62,236 bases of DNA from Candidatus Woesearchaeota archaeon (GCA_019323015.1 JAHWHY010000009.1:1-62236), one strand, 5' to 3'. Positions 43,778 through 52,492 are shown, numbered from the stretch's first letter. Numbers and translations: made by a program. Notes: generated from the letters alone by a model not told the origin.

Positions 43778-43800
43778 ACACCCCTTCATTTCCGATGGAA
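43778..43800 (-). promoter_or_regulatory. ORB-like Orc1/Cdc6 binding box
   Basis: On the minus strand it reads TTCCATCGGAAATGAAGG then GGTGT. This matches origin box 1 (TTCCATGCGAAATAATGGGG) and the archaeal ORB pattern of TTCCA, a GAAA centre and a G run. The surrounding 43677-43802 is non-coding and also holds CGGAATAATTCCG, a 13-bp palindrome (43760-43772). Confidence 0.5.
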
Positions 43801-43802
43801 TA

Positions 43803-43826
43803 ATTGTTTTGTATATAAAAAACAAT
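43803..43826 (-). terminator. Hairpin terminator of the ribosomal-protein operon
   Basis: ATTGTTTT (43803-43810) pairs with AAAACAAT (43819-43826) across an 8-nt AT-rich loop, starting 25 nt after the stop of the last operon gene, with T-rich DNA around it on the minus strand. Confidence 0.45.
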
Positions 43827-43850
43827 AATTCAAAAAATAAATTTTAGATT

Positions 43851-44621
43851 TTAATACACCTTCATTAATTTTCTTAATACCAAACTAAAAATCAAAGCAA
43901 AAATAATGTAACTGCCAAGCCAGCCAAGTTTCCAGCCAAACAAATTCAAGACAATATTCTTTTCATTGCTAGTTGTAATTGAAGTAATGTCTCTTTTAGA
44001 GAACCTCTTTAAAGGCTCAACATAATTTTTTTCAGAAGTAATGATGATTTCCTTGTCATATTTCTCATCATCAAAAGAAAACTCAATAGGAGGCGAATCA
44101 TAAACACCTTCCTTGCCCCTGAAACCAAAAATAACCTGGCCATCTTCAACAGTCCTTGATTTATCCCCAATAACTTCAATGCCATCTGGAACAGAAACAG
44201 AAACATTTCCTTTAGCACCCTCTTCAAAATCAAGAGTCATTGTAAAATCCTGATTAGGAAGAATAGGCACAAACGCAAAATGACCCTGCAACCAACCAAA
44301 AATAATGATGATTGGAATAAAAGTAAACAAAGTAGCTTTCATAGACTGCATCATGTACTTCATATTAGTCTGCATAGCTTTTTTCTGCACAGCCATAGCT
44401 TTCTCAGGCTCGTGCTTAAGCTCTTTAGCCTGCTTCTGAAGCTCCTTAATCTCATCCTTAAGCTGCTTCATCAAGCTTTGATTAGTAGCAAACTTGTAAA
44501 TCAAAACAATAATCAATGAAATCAAGAAAGACATAATTAGAATAGCCCAAAATGGAGAAATATGAAGCAAAGGACCAAATATAAGATTCAAGACAGGATC
44601 AAGAAAACTGAAAAAACCCAT
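43851..44621 (-). CDS. YidC/Oxa1/EMC3-superfamily membrane insertase (DUF106)
   Basis: 256 residues. Three membrane helices (about 20-42, 92-112, 230-250), a cytoplasmic coiled coil after the first (LMKQLKDEIKELQKQAKELKHEPEKA), and a beta-rich exposed domain (~120-220). This is the archaeal YidC-like (Ylp1/DUF106) layout, and its place after secY is the typical one. It would help insert membrane proteins. Last gene of the long ribosomal operon. Confidence 0.88.
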   Translation of the reverse strand: MGFFSFLDPVLNLIFGPLLHISPFWAILIMSFLISLIIVLIYKFATNQSLMKQLKDEIKELQKQAKELKHEPEKAMAVQKKAMQTNMKYMMQSMKATLFTFIPIIIIFGWLQGHFAFVPILPNQDFTMTLDFEEGAKGNVSVSVPDGIEVIGDKSRTVEDGQVIFGFRGKEGVYDSPPIEFSFDDEKYDKEIIITSEKNYVEPLKRFSKRDITSITTSNEKNIVLNLFGWKLGWLGSYIIFALIFSLVLRKLMKVY

Positions 44622-44662
44622 TATTCATCCTCCTCAGTCCGGTAGACAATCCTTATACGCAT
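44621..44662 (-). CDS. 13-codon mini-ORF coupling secY to the YidC-like gene
   Basis: After the secY stop, TGATG gives an ATG at 44662 that opens a 13-codon frame (MRIRIVYRTEEDE). Its TAA overlaps the next ATG as TAATG. Both junctions are one-base overlaps, and a GAGGAGG Shine-Dalgarno for the next gene lies inside it. It might keep ribosomes moving between genes, or be chance. Confidence 0.3.
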   Translation of the reverse strand: MRIRIVYRTEEDE

Positions 44663-46056
44663 CATGAACCTCCCATAAATTTCCTAAGCATAGGATTCAT
44701 ATCCATCATGTGCTGCTTAGCAATTTCTTCATATAACCTATAGATTATCATAACAGTAAGCAAAAGACCAGTACCAGAAGTCAAAGCTCCTGAAACGTCC
44801 GCAGCTGCAGCAAGAATACCAACAGCAATAGCACCCATTATGGTCAATGGCCCAATATATCTCTGCAATAATCTCTCCAAAACTCTTTCATCTTTCCTAA
44901 AACCAGGAATCTGAAGGCCAGAACTCATAATTTGCTTTGCCTGAGACTTTGCATCCATACCAGAAGTCTGAACCCAAAACCATGAAAAAATAACACAACC
45001 AACGAGCATAATCAAAGTATAAATACCTGCATGACCAATATCAGCAAAAGTCAAGCTGCCTCTAATTGCCTTACCAACAATATCAGGAGAATAAACCCAA
45101 GCAACAAGACCAGTAGCAGGATTATTACCAACAAACGTGCCAAAAATAGGAAAGCCCCAATTCTGAAACAACCTGGCCCACAATTGAATATTAGCCAAAA
45201 GAGCTGCAACTAAAATAACAGGAATATTAGAAGTATAAATAAAATGCAGAGGCCACCTAATACCATGACCACGAACCCTTCCAAAACTCAAAGGAATCTC
45301 AACCTTCATAGCCTGAGAATAAACAGCCATAACAAAAACAACAATAGTAGAGACAACACCTGCAAACATCAACAAAGCAGTCTGCGGGTCACCAGCAGCC
45401 AAACTCTGAACAAGTGCAGGAATAGCACCAGTAGCAATAGCAGGATTAGTAGGAGAAGGCAAAGGACTCAAAGCACGAATAAAAACACTCTGAGAAACAC
45501 CAGCTGCAATAAACAAGCTTACACCCTGGCCAAAACCCCACTTGCTGACAACCTCATCCATAAACAAAATCAAAATTCCGCCAAGGAATAACTGAAAAAC
45601 AAGCAATAATTCAAGCTGAAAATAAAGAGCAGTTCCTGCAAGCTCTGCAGGAGGAGCCAAGCCACTCATAAAAACATAAATACACGCCTCAAAAATAATG
45701 AAGAATACTGCAGATATTTTTTGAACACCCTGAAAAGTCTTCCTGCCTTCATGGGAAGTAAGATCAAATTTCAATATACCAGAACCATTCAACAACTGCA
45801 AAACAATAGATGCAGTAACAATAGGGCCAATACCCAAAGAAATAATTGAACCAAAACTCGCCCCAAGAATAACAGACAATAACTCAAACCTCTGCAAAGC
45901 GTTCTGGCCCAATCCAAACAAAGGAACCATGCCCAAAACAAAAAATAACACAAGAATTATCCCAGTCCATTTCAGTTTCTCCTTGAAAGAGAGCCTTTTT
46001 TGAGTAGGGCCTTTGACTTCAGGAAGATTATACAGCAAGTTCTTGAAAAAACTCAT
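44662..46056 (-). CDS. secY: Protein translocase subunit SecY
   Basis: 464 residues, ten membrane helices. Landmarks: the start FFKNLLYNLPEVKGPTQKRL, the plug region after helix 1, FGQGVSLFIAAGV, and the cytoplasmic loop FRKDERVLERLLQRYI in the 8/9 loop that docks the ribosome. Pore of the Sec system with SecE and Sec61-beta, neither of which is in the window. The start overlaps the L15 stop by 4 nt (ATGA). Confidence 0.97.
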   Translation of the reverse strand: MSFFKNLLYNLPEVKGPTQKRLSFKEKLKWTGIILVLFFVLGMVPLFGLGQNALQRFELLSVILGASFGSIISLGIGPIVTASIVLQLLNGSGILKFDLTSHEGRKTFQGVQKISAVFFIIFEACIYVFMSGLAPPAELAGTALYFQLELLLVFQLFLGGILILFMDEVVSKWGFGQGVSLFIAAGVSQSVFIRALSPLPSPTNPAIATGAIPALVQSLAAGDPQTALLMFAGVVSTIVVFVMAVYSQAMKVEIPLSFGRVRGHGIRWPLHFIYTSNIPVILVAALLANIQLWARLFQNWGFPIFGTFVGNNPATGLVAWVYSPDIVGKAIRGSLTFADIGHAGIYTLIMLVGCVIFSWFWVQTSGMDAKSQAKQIMSSGLQIPGFRKDERVLERLLQRYIGPLTIMGAIAVGILAAAADVSGALTSGTGLLLTVMIIYRLYEEIAKQHMMDMNPMLRKFMGGS

Positions 46057-46547
46057 TCTTCTTTACCTTTTTCCTCTGTTTCAGGCATTTTCTTTGCTTT
46101 TTTTTCTAGCAAAACAACTTCCCCGCCAGCTGCCTTAACCTTTTCAACAGCAGCTTTTGAAGCAAAAGCAACATTAATCTTGAACTTCTTTGAAACCTTG
46201 CCAGCTGAAAGCAACTTATCAATGCCTAAATCAGTAAGATTAACAACATAAACATCCTTTTCAAGAACAGCAAACTTCTCCTTCACAAAATTATCAAGCA
46301 ATTCCTCTAACTGCCTTAAATTAATAGTATAATGCTTAGCATAACGCAAGCCTTTAGACTTAAAACCAGTCTTTCCAAAGTACTGAATAGTCCACTTGCC
46401 CTTGACAGGCATCTTACACTTGCCCTTCTTGCCTGTTCCAGCTCTTCCGCGGCCACCACGCTCACCAGCACCACGGTGAGACACACCATAACCGCACGTC
46501 CTAGAACCATGACTTCTTGTGCTTTTTCGTCTACGCTTAATAGTCAT
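46053..46547 (-). CDS. rpl15: Ribosomal protein L15 (uL15)
   Basis: 164 residues. Basic, Gly-rich N-terminus typical of archaeal uL15 (RRRKSTRSHGSRTCGYG, HRGAGERGGRGRAGTGKKGK), then the globular part (YVVNLTDLGIDKLLSAGKVS, ASKAAVEKVKAAGGEV). Late-assembly large-subunit protein. Its ATG overlaps the L30 stop by one base. Confidence 0.95.
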   Translation of the reverse strand: MTIKRRRKSTRSHGSRTCGYGVSHRGAGERGGRGRAGTGKKGKCKMPVKGKWTIQYFGKTGFKSKGLRYAKHYTINLRQLEELLDNFVKEKFAVLEKDVYVVNLTDLGIDKLLSAGKVSKKFKINVAFASKAAVEKVKAAGGEVVLLEKKAKKMPETEEKGKEE

Positions 46548-46894
46548 TATAACATCCTCTTGATAAGATCATTAATCTTTTCCTTACGATAGCCATATGC
46601 TCCCCCTAACTTAAAAGGCATCTTTGTTCCTTTTCTTTCAAAACCACCTTTCGGCGGGTGAAGCGCGAAATATTTCCCTTTTTTTCTTTTCTCAAGAAGC
46701 TTGATTGTTTCTTCAGAAACCTCTCCCCAGGTTATCAAGTGCTCAACTTTCTTAAGCATACCCTTATAAGAAGGATTGTCCTCTACAATAACACAATTAA
46801 ATTTCTTATTAAGATTAAGCATCTTCATAGTATCCTTTACAGCAGCAGTAGTCTGCAACGGCCCCTTAATCCTAATAATAGCAATCTTACTCAT
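46547..46894 (-). CDS. rpl30: Ribosomal protein L30 (uL30)
   Basis: 115 residues from the ATG at 46894 (MSKIAIIRIKGPLQTTAAVK); the frame up to 46954 lies inside S5 and is not used. It has the ferredoxin-like core (MLNLNKKFNCVIVEDNPSYKGML) and the archaeal C-terminal extension (FALHPPKGGFERKGTKMPFK). It overlaps the S5 3' end by 8 nt. Confidence 0.95.
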   Translation of the reverse strand: MSKIAIIRIKGPLQTTAAVKDTMKMLNLNKKFNCVIVEDNPSYKGMLKKVEHLITWGEVSEETIKLLEKRKKGKYFALHPPKGGFERKGTKMPFKLGGAYGYRKEKINDLIKRML

Positions 46895-47747
46895 TCTTCT
46901 CTTCCTCTTGCATTCTTGTTGTAGCCCTGCCCTCTGCAATACCAAGAGCAGCATACTTATTTGGATTAACCTTAACTTTCATAAGCTGTTTTAACGCATC
47001 CATGCATGCCTTGACAAGATTTGTCTTGACCTTAGTCTGGCCAAATGTCTTGCTCCAGACATCCCTAATACCTGCAAGCTTCAAAATCTTTGCACACTCC
47101 GGCTCAATACAAAGGCCCTTTCCCTTTGGAGCAGGAATAAGCCGTATACATACAGAGCCGCATTTTCCAGAAACCTCAAAAGGTATTGAGTGCGGAGTCT
47201 TGCAGCCACATTCCCAACTGCCACAACCACGTCTAATCTTGAAAACATTCAATTTAGCATTTCTTGTTGCCTTTTCACGAGCAGGAACAGTATCTTTTGA
47301 CTTTCCAAAACCACCGCCAACATATCCATCCTCATTTCCAACAACAGCAAAACAAGCAAAACTTGGGTTATTGCCCTCTGGTGTTTTCTTTTGAGTCTGC
47401 TTGAAAATTCTCCTAGAACCGCCGCCAAACTTTCCCTTTGACTGGCCAACCAGCAATAATTCTTTCTGCAACCCAGGCAAAAGAGCATCAGCAATCTGGG
47501 GCTCAAGAATTCTTTTGCCAGAATCAAGTATCACATCAATATCAGTAATTTCACCAGACTGCACCTGCTTGCCAACACTAGTCTTAGGCTTCCAGCCTTC
47601 AAGCTCAGCAGAAATCGGCTTTTCCTCAACAAAATCTTCTGATTCAGGAACCTCCATCGTTTCTTTCTCTACATCTAACTTTTCTTCTTCCTCAACAGAT
47701 TCTTCTTCTACAGGTTCTTGAACCGTTTTTTCTTCTTCTTCAGTCAT
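46887..47747 (-). CDS. rps5: Ribosomal protein S5 (uS5) with acidic N-terminal extension
   Basis: 286 residues, longer than the usual ~215. The first ~50 are Glu-rich and look disordered. Then come the dsRBD-like part (ITDIDVILDSGKRILEPQI, GKFGGGSRRIF, FACFAVVGNEDGYVGGGFGKSKDTVP) and the C-terminal domain. A Cys-rich stretch RRGCGSWECGCKTPHS and SGKCGSVC is typical of archaeal uS5. It helps mRNA entry and decoding fidelity. Confidence 0.94.
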   Translation of the reverse strand: MTEEEEKTVQEPVEEESVEEEEKLDVEKETMEVPESEDFVEEKPISAELEGWKPKTSVGKQVQSGEITDIDVILDSGKRILEPQIADALLPGLQKELLLVGQSKGKFGGGSRRIFKQTQKKTPEGNNPSFACFAVVGNEDGYVGGGFGKSKDTVPAREKATRNAKLNVFKIRRGCGSWECGCKTPHSIPFEVSGKCGSVCIRLIPAPKGKGLCIEPECAKILKLAGIRDVWSKTFGQTKVKTNLVKACMDALKQLMKVKVNPNKYAALGIAEGRATTRMQEEEKNE

Positions 47748-48319
47748 TTTTTAGCACCAATCTTAGCTTTAATTTCATCAAAATGAGCAGGCAACTTCTC
47801 AGGATCAAAACCCTGCTTTAAGCAGGCAGCAAACTGTTTTTCATATTTTTCCTTGTTTTCTTTAAGTGACTTAGCATAATCTGCAATATGCTCTCCTTTA
47901 ATCCTTTTTTCCTCAGGAAACACATTTTCAGAGTGCGGAACATTAAGGCCAGCATCAACAACACCTTTTAAAGCTGCAAACAACACACCCTTTTTAACAC
48001 TGCTCTGCATTCCAAGATCTAAAATACAATCCTTTATCTTCTTTGCAAGAGCTTTTGTACCAAGCAAGTAACCGCAAAGATATGCTGCAGGCAAATTATT
48101 CGAATTAGCCTTCCATCCAAGCTTCTGAATATCATGCGAATTTACAGACAATACTACCTTATCACCGGCAGGAGCAAACTCAACAACCTGCAAAGACAAG
48201 TTCTTAAGACTCTTACGAATAATCAACCTATGCTTCTTAGACATCAAAAGATTTAACCGTTTCTTGTAATCTGTCTTTCCTTCTCTTTTCCTTCTCTTAG
48301 CTACTGTAAACCTACTCAT
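47744..48319 (-). CDS. rpl18: Ribosomal protein L18 (uL18)
   Basis: 191 residues. The start RFTVAKRRKREGKTDYKKRL, then LLMSKKHRLIIRKSLKNL, LCGYLLGTKALAKKIKDCIL and PHSENVFPEEKRIKGEHI are standard for archaeal uL18, which binds 5S rRNA with L5. Overlaps S5 (ATGA) and the L19e stop. Confidence 0.95.
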   Translation of the reverse strand: MSRFTVAKRRKREGKTDYKKRLNLLMSKKHRLIIRKSLKNLSLQVVEFAPAGDKVVLSVNSHDIQKLGWKANSNNLPAAYLCGYLLGTKALAKKIKDCILDLGMQSSVKKGVLFAALKGVVDAGLNVPHSENVFPEEKRIKGEHIADYAKSLKENKEKYEKQFAACLKQGFDPEKLPAHFDEIKAKIGAKK

Positions 48320-48771
48320 TTTTCCTTAACCATTCCTTTTTCTTTAATAAACAACTTAATGTGACGCACACTCCTGAAAAAACCACCCTTAGACTTGCGG
48401 TACAAATCCCAAAAACTGCCAGGAGTCAGCAGGTCCTTGTCCTTAAGCTCTTTCAAAAACTTTCTTTGAGCACGGACTGCATTCATCCAAACATCTTTAG
48501 GCTTTGCGCGAGCAGAAAACTTGCCTTTTCTTGAACCGCTTCCTTTCTGGCGGCCCTTTCTTTTCTGAAGCTTGATTTTTCGGGCACGAACCCTTGAGAT
48601 TCCTATAACCGGTCTCTCTTTGATAACGCCCTGCTTGATAAGTCCGCGAATATCTGCCTTAGTTATAGCTTCCTTTATATCAGAGAGCCTTTCAGGAACA
48701 AAGTGCACTCTATTAGGAGAACACTTCAACATTTCTGCTGCCAATCTTTTCTGAAGTTTCAATTTTTTCAT
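48316..48771 (-). CDS. rpl19e: Ribosomal protein L19e (eL19)
   Basis: 151 residues: LKLQKRLAAEMLKCSPNRV, then the basic hinge RKIKLQKRKGRQKGSGSRKG and the helical C-terminus (KFLKELKDKDLLTPGSFWDL). Archaea/eukaryote-specific large-subunit protein. Overlaps the neighbours by 4 nt on each side. Confidence 0.96.
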   Translation of the reverse strand: MKKLKLQKRLAAEMLKCSPNRVHFVPERLSDIKEAITKADIRGLIKQGVIKERPVIGISRVRARKIKLQKRKGRQKGSGSRKGKFSARAKPKDVWMNAVRAQRKFLKELKDKDLLTPGSFWDLYRKSKGGFFRSVRHIKLFIKEKGMVKEK

Positions 48772-49352
48772 CGTTCCCTCTTGGTCAAGACCTTCTCAAG
48801 CTCTTTTGTTTCTTTTTTCTTAGAATCTTCAGGAGCTTCTGCTGCCTTTTTTGCCTTTTCTTCAGCTTTTTTCTCTTTCTCTTTCTTCTTAGCTGCCTTG
48901 TCTTTAGCAGCGGTCTCTTTCTTCTCTTTCTTTGCCTTTAATTGATCATCAATCTTTTTCAGGAAAGCAGTAATATCCTTAACATTAATAATCTTCAAGC
49001 CAAGCTCCTTAGCTTTGTTAACAAGCACGACCTTTTTCTTGTTTCCTACCCTGCATGAAATAACAGCTGCCTGCCGTGACTTATCTAGTGCAGACAACTC
49101 AGCAATATTACAAACAACAACAGGCAACAAACCAGAGCTATGCAAGTGCCTTGCCTCTCTAGGAGAACCATAGCCAACCTCTAAAGTTGCTCTGTGACCC
49201 TGGAAACCATGCCGCATCTTGCTGTGTCTTCCTCGAGGACCTCTCCAAGACTTTTTGTTAACAGCCTTCTTTTTATGATGTTCCTCTCTAAGATACTTCG
49301 GCTTCTTGCTCTTGATTTTTTTCCTCAAATCCAAGCTTTCTTTAACACTCAT
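48768..49352 (-). CDS. rpl32e: Ribosomal protein L32e (eL32) with charged tail
   Basis: 194 residues. The core (~15-130) has YLREEHHKKKAVNKKSWRGP, HGFQGHRATLEVGYGSPREA and AVISCRVGNKKKVVLVNKA. The last ~60 residues are a low-complexity Lys/Glu/Ala coiled tail absent from most homologues. Order L6-L32e-L19e-L18 is the standard archaeal spc arrangement. Confidence 0.94.
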   Translation of the reverse strand: MSVKESLDLRKKIKSKKPKYLREEHHKKKAVNKKSWRGPRGRHSKMRHGFQGHRATLEVGYGSPREARHLHSSGLLPVVVCNIAELSALDKSRQAAVISCRVGNKKKVVLVNKAKELGLKIINVKDITAFLKKIDDQLKAKKEKKETAAKDKAAKKKEKEKKAEEKAKKAAEAPEDSKKKETKELEKVLTKRER

Positions 49353-49891
49353 TTTATTGGTTTACCTGCCTTTTCAGTAATGTAAATGCCGTCCTGGAAA
49401 ACCCTCAGGTCCCTGCCCCTAACAACAGTCAATAATTCAATTTCTGAAGCAGTATTTCCTGCCAGTTCCTTATCAATTGACTCAACAAGGACATCTTTTC
49501 CATCAACTTTCACTGTGACTCCTTCCTTGATCAATATCTTTCTCGGAACCTTCTCTCCAAGAAAGTTTTTTACAATAAACTCCTTGCCACTAACACTAAC
49601 ATTCATTGGAAAATGGCTTGCACAAACCTTCAGCTTGTAAACCCAAGGCTCTTGAACACCCTGAAGCATATTTGCTAAATGTGCTTTGTAAGTAAAAATC
49701 AATTTTTTCTCACGTTTTGTGGCATTTTTTGAAGTTATCTTGATTTCTTTGCCTTCAACCTTGATATATATACCTGGATAAATGAAGCTTCTCTTAAGCT
49801 CACCTTTCGGACCCATTACAACTACTTCTTTATCTGCAGTCACCTGAATTCCATCAGGAATTTCAATAACTTCATCAAAATCCTGCTTCAT
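49349..49891 (-). CDS. rpl6: Ribosomal protein L6 (uL6)
   Basis: 180 residues, two repeated uL6 domains: VIEIPDGIQVTADKEVVVMG PKGELKR in the first and VCASHFPMNVSVSGKEFIVK with NFLGEKVPRKILI in the second. It supports the GTPase-factor side of the large subunit. Its stop overlaps L32e (ATGA), and the S8 stop is 1 nt upstream of its start. Confidence 0.96.
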   Translation of the reverse strand: MKQDFDEVIEIPDGIQVTADKEVVVMGPKGELKRSFIYPGIYIKVEGKEIKITSKNATKREKKLIFTYKAHLANMLQGVQEPWVYKLKVCASHFPMNVSVSGKEFIVKNFLGEKVPRKILIKEGVTVKVDGKDVLVESIDKELAGNTASEIELLTVVRGRDLRVFQDGIYITEKAGKPIK

Positions 49892-49892
49892 T

Positions 49893-50282
49893 TTAGTAAC
49901 AATAAGCTATTAACTTTCCTCCAATCTGCTTTTCCCGTGCCTCATCAAGAGTCATCAAACCCTTATTTGTTGAGATTATAATAATACCCATGCCTTTTGC
50001 AGGAAGGTACCGCTTCTCAAACTTATCAAAATCCTGCCATCCAACACTAAACCGCGGCTTGATAACACCACATTTGTTAAGATTTCCAAGCAAATGCAGT
50101 TTTATATAACCGCCCCTAGCATCTGTAATCGTCTCAAACTGCCCAACATACTGATGAGCATTTAATATCTTTAAAACCCCTAATATCACCTTAGAGGTAG
50201 GGCTAATCATAATTTCTTTCTTTCCCGCAAGCTCATAATTCAGAGTTGCGGACAATGCATTTGCTAATGGATCATTGTTCAT
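49893..50282 (-). CDS. rps8: Ribosomal protein S8 (uS8)
   Basis: 129 residues. The start NNDPLANALSATLNYELAGK and the C-terminal YLPAKGMGIIIISTNKGLMT, DEAREKQIGGKLIAYCY match archaeal uS8, which organises the central domain of 16S rRNA. Gap of 9 nt to S14 upstream. Confidence 0.96.
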   Translation of the reverse strand: MNNDPLANALSATLNYELAGKKEIMISPTSKVILGVLKILNAHQYVGQFETITDARGGYIKLHLLGNLNKCGVIKPRFSVGWQDFDKFEKRYLPAKGMGIIIISTNKGLMTLDEAREKQIGGKLIAYCY

Positions 50283-50291
50283 TTTAACACC

Positions 50292-50522
50292 TTAATTGTA
50301 TTTTTTAAAACCTATTTTCGGAGCGATTTCCCTAAAGCAATGCCTGCACAGCGCAAGTCCATACTTACTGACATGACCGCCATATCTTCCGCACTGGCTG
50401 CACTTAATCTTTCTCCTACCAACAGCCCTGTCTTTAGGGGCATTATGCTTGATATATTTCTTCATCTTGGCAGGCTTTGGCTTTAACTGCTTCAAGACCT
50501 TTCTCCAATCGCTTATAGTCAT
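50292..50522 (-). CDS. rps14: Ribosomal protein S14 (uS14), zinc type, N-terminally extended
   Basis: 76 residues. The core (from Met20) carries the zinc motif CSQC ... CRHC and ends FREIAPKIGFKKYN. Typical archaeal uS14 has ~50-56 residues. The extra 19 at the N-terminus (TISDWRKVLKQLKPKPAK) are supported by the ATG at 50522 overlapping the L5 stop as ATGA, so they are probably translated. Confidence 0.93.
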   Translation of the reverse strand: MTISDWRKVLKQLKPKPAKMKKYIKHNAPKDRAVGRRKIKCSQCGRYGGHVSKYGLALCRHCFREIAPKIGFKKYN

Positions 50523-51034
50523 GCAACATCACCTACAACAACATTAAAATTATCCTGAATAAACTTAATAGCCTCTTCCCTGCTAATCTGATGCTTTTTC
50601 GGAATCTTCTTAGGCTCAAGACGCCTGCGCTTAATCCTGAAACCAGGCCTTTCAAGAGAGATACACACCTGAAGACCCATAATCCCAATCTTAGGATCAT
50701 ATGCGACACCAGGGATGTCTATATATTCATGAATACCAAATGAAATATTTCCCTGCTCATCAAACTGGGACTCAGCAAGCTTCTTATCCTTTGCTTCAAG
50801 CAATCTTTTCAAAATTTCCACAGCTTTCTGCTTTCTTAAAGTCAACTTACAGCCAATAGGAAGACCAGGTCTCAAGCCCCAGCCAGGAATCCTTTTACTA
50901 GTAACAGTCTTAACAGGCTCAATACCTGTAATAGCCTTGATCAAAACAATTCCTTTATCTAGCTTGGTCTGATCCTTACCAGCGCCAATATTCAATGTCA
51001 CTTTCTCTATCCTTAACTGCTGCATTTGATTCAT
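50519..51034 (-). CDS. rpl5: Ribosomal protein L5 (uL5)
   Basis: 171 residues: QQLRIEKVTLNIGAGKDQTK, the 5S-binding part with RIPGWGLRPGLPIGCKLTLR, and the C-terminal VCISLERPGFRIKRRRLEPK. Binds 5S rRNA and contacts P-site tRNA. Overlaps S4e upstream and S14 downstream by 4 nt. Confidence 0.96.
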   Translation of the reverse strand: MNQMQQLRIEKVTLNIGAGKDQTKLDKGIVLIKAITGIEPVKTVTSKRIPGWGLRPGLPIGCKLTLRKQKAVEILKRLLEAKDKKLAESQFDEQGNISFGIHEYIDIPGVAYDPKIGIMGLQVCISLERPGFRIKRRRLEPKKIPKKHQISREEAIKFIQDNFNVVVGDVA

Positions 51035-51714
51035 TCTAACTTGATAGCCTCTTTGCCTTTACCAATAACAAAAGCATATTTTTTCAAGGACTCGTGCTTT
51101 TTCCTTGCCTCTGAATAAATCAGCTTATTACCTTCAATACTATCCACAGTTCCCTTGTGTCCAATACGCTTACCACCAATCAAGTAAATCACAGCACCAT
51201 TCTCAAGCGGCAAATGCTCCTTGATTTCCTGGAAAGGAACTGTAATCAAGACAGAATCCCCTGCCTTAACAGCAGACTTGTCTGTCAAGATATTCCTGTT
51301 ATCAGAAAGATTAAGCTGGATCTTTCCTTTCTTTAAAGCAGTCTTTTTCTTGACTCTGCATAACTTAAGTTGAGTTTCCTCTTTATCAGCAGGAACAACC
51401 TTCAGCCTGCCTTTTTTATCAAGCACTATCCTCAGAGCATCATTTGTATCTTTAATTGTGATAACATCCATCAAACCGACAGGAAACTTGTGCTCTTTAA
51501 CACGTTTCCCATCAACAAGCACTTCTTTTGTGTTCAGAATCTTCTTGACTTCTGCAGTTGTTGATGCATAACCCAAGCTCTTAAACAATAAAGTAATAGG
51601 CATGCTAAGTTTTGCAGGATGAGCACCAGGCCTAGGCCTGACTACAAACTTCTCTTCCTTCTTAAGCAGTGTCCAGCTTTTTGGAATAACTAATCTTTTT
51701 AGATGTGATTTCAT
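51031..51714 (-). CDS. rps4e: Ribosomal protein S4e (eS4)
   Basis: 227 residues. HLKRLVIPKSWTLLKKEEKF at the start, an S4-like RNA-binding domain (EVLVDGKRVKEHKFPVGLMD) and a KOW-like C-terminal part (VIYLIGGKRIGHKGTVDSIE). Archaea/eukaryote-specific small-subunit protein. Overlaps L24 and L5 by 4 nt. Confidence 0.96.
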   Translation of the reverse strand: MKSHLKRLVIPKSWTLLKKEEKFVVRPRPGAHPAKLSMPITLLFKSLGYASTTAEVKKILNTKEVLVDGKRVKEHKFPVGLMDVITIKDTNDALRIVLDKKGRLKVVPADKEETQLKLCRVKKKTALKKGKIQLNLSDNRNILTDKSAVKAGDSVLITVPFQEIKEHLPLENGAVIYLIGGKRIGHKGTVDSIEGNKLIYSEARKKHESLKKYAFVIGKGKEAIKLE

Positions 51715-52079
51715 TTTGCTTTCTTTATTCTCCTCTTATCGCTTAAATCAATATCTTGAATCATCAAATTAGACGGCTTCACAGGATAAAGGGCCTTACT
51801 TCCGTCTTTTTTCAATATCTCAATACCTGAAACAAAGATTCTTTGCTTTTTAGTGTCAATGCGGTCAACCTTGCCTGTCTTTCCCTTGAAAGTACCGACC
51901 ATAACCTTAACCTTGTCACCTTTTCTCACGCGCATAGCACGCTTGTTGTGCTTTTTCCTTAATTCAGGAGAGAGGTGACTACCTAACTGCGCGCCCTGAA
52001 CATGCTTTGGGGCGTTCCTCACATACTTTCTTTGTTTTTTCGGTTTTTTACTTGACTTCCAAGCACTTGACCAATCCAT
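51711..52079 (-). CDS. rpl24: Ribosomal protein L24 (uL24)
   Basis: 122 residues with the KOW motif in RKGDKVKVMVGTFKGKTGKV and the archaeal N-terminus SKKPKKQRKYVRNAPKHVQG. An early assembly protein of the large subunit. 11 nt after the L14 stop. Confidence 0.95.
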   Translation of the reverse strand: MDWSSAWKSSKKPKKQRKYVRNAPKHVQGAQLGSHLSPELRKKHNKRAMRVRKGDKVKVMVGTFKGKTGKVDRIDTKKQRIFVSGIEILKKDGSKALYPVKPSNLMIQDIDLSDKRRIKKAK

Positions 52080-52090
52080 TTTTTACCTCT

Positions 52091-52492
52091 CTAAACAACA
52101 TTGCTTGCTATCTTGGCAACATTAGGCCATCTTTCACAAGCCTCTTTAGCAACAGGGCCCTTAATCATGGTTCCCTTAGGATTGCCTAAATCATCTTTTA
52201 GTATAACAGCGGCATTATCCTCAAACCGTATCCTTGTGCCGTCTTTTCTCAGATATTCTTTTTTCTGCCTAACAATAACAGCTGTCACGACCTGCTTTCT
52301 CATATCCGGCTTTCCAACAACAACAGATGCCTTTATCTTATCACCAACACCTGCTGCAGAGTATCTTCCTTTCCTGGTCTTATGACCAAATACACTAATA
52401 ACTTTCAAAATCCTGGCACCGGAATTATCACAAGCAAGAATCTTTGCATTGTGGGGCAATACCCTCCCAATTGATGCCTTAACTGCCTTCAT
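52091..52492 (-). CDS. rpl14: Ribosomal protein L14 (uL14)
   Basis: 133 residues: the CDNSGARILKVISV barrel strand, GVGDKIKASVVVGKPDMRKQ, and the C-terminal GTMIKGPVAKEACERWPNVA. Forms bridges to the small subunit. Its start overlaps the 3' end of S17 by 14 nt. Confidence 0.96.
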   Translation of the reverse strand: MKAVKASIGRVLPHNAKILACDNSGARILKVISVFGHKTRKGRYSAAGVGDKIKASVVVGKPDMRKQVVTAVIVRQKKEYLRKDGTRIRFEDNAAVILKDDLGNPKGTMIKGPVAKEACERWPNVAKIASNVV

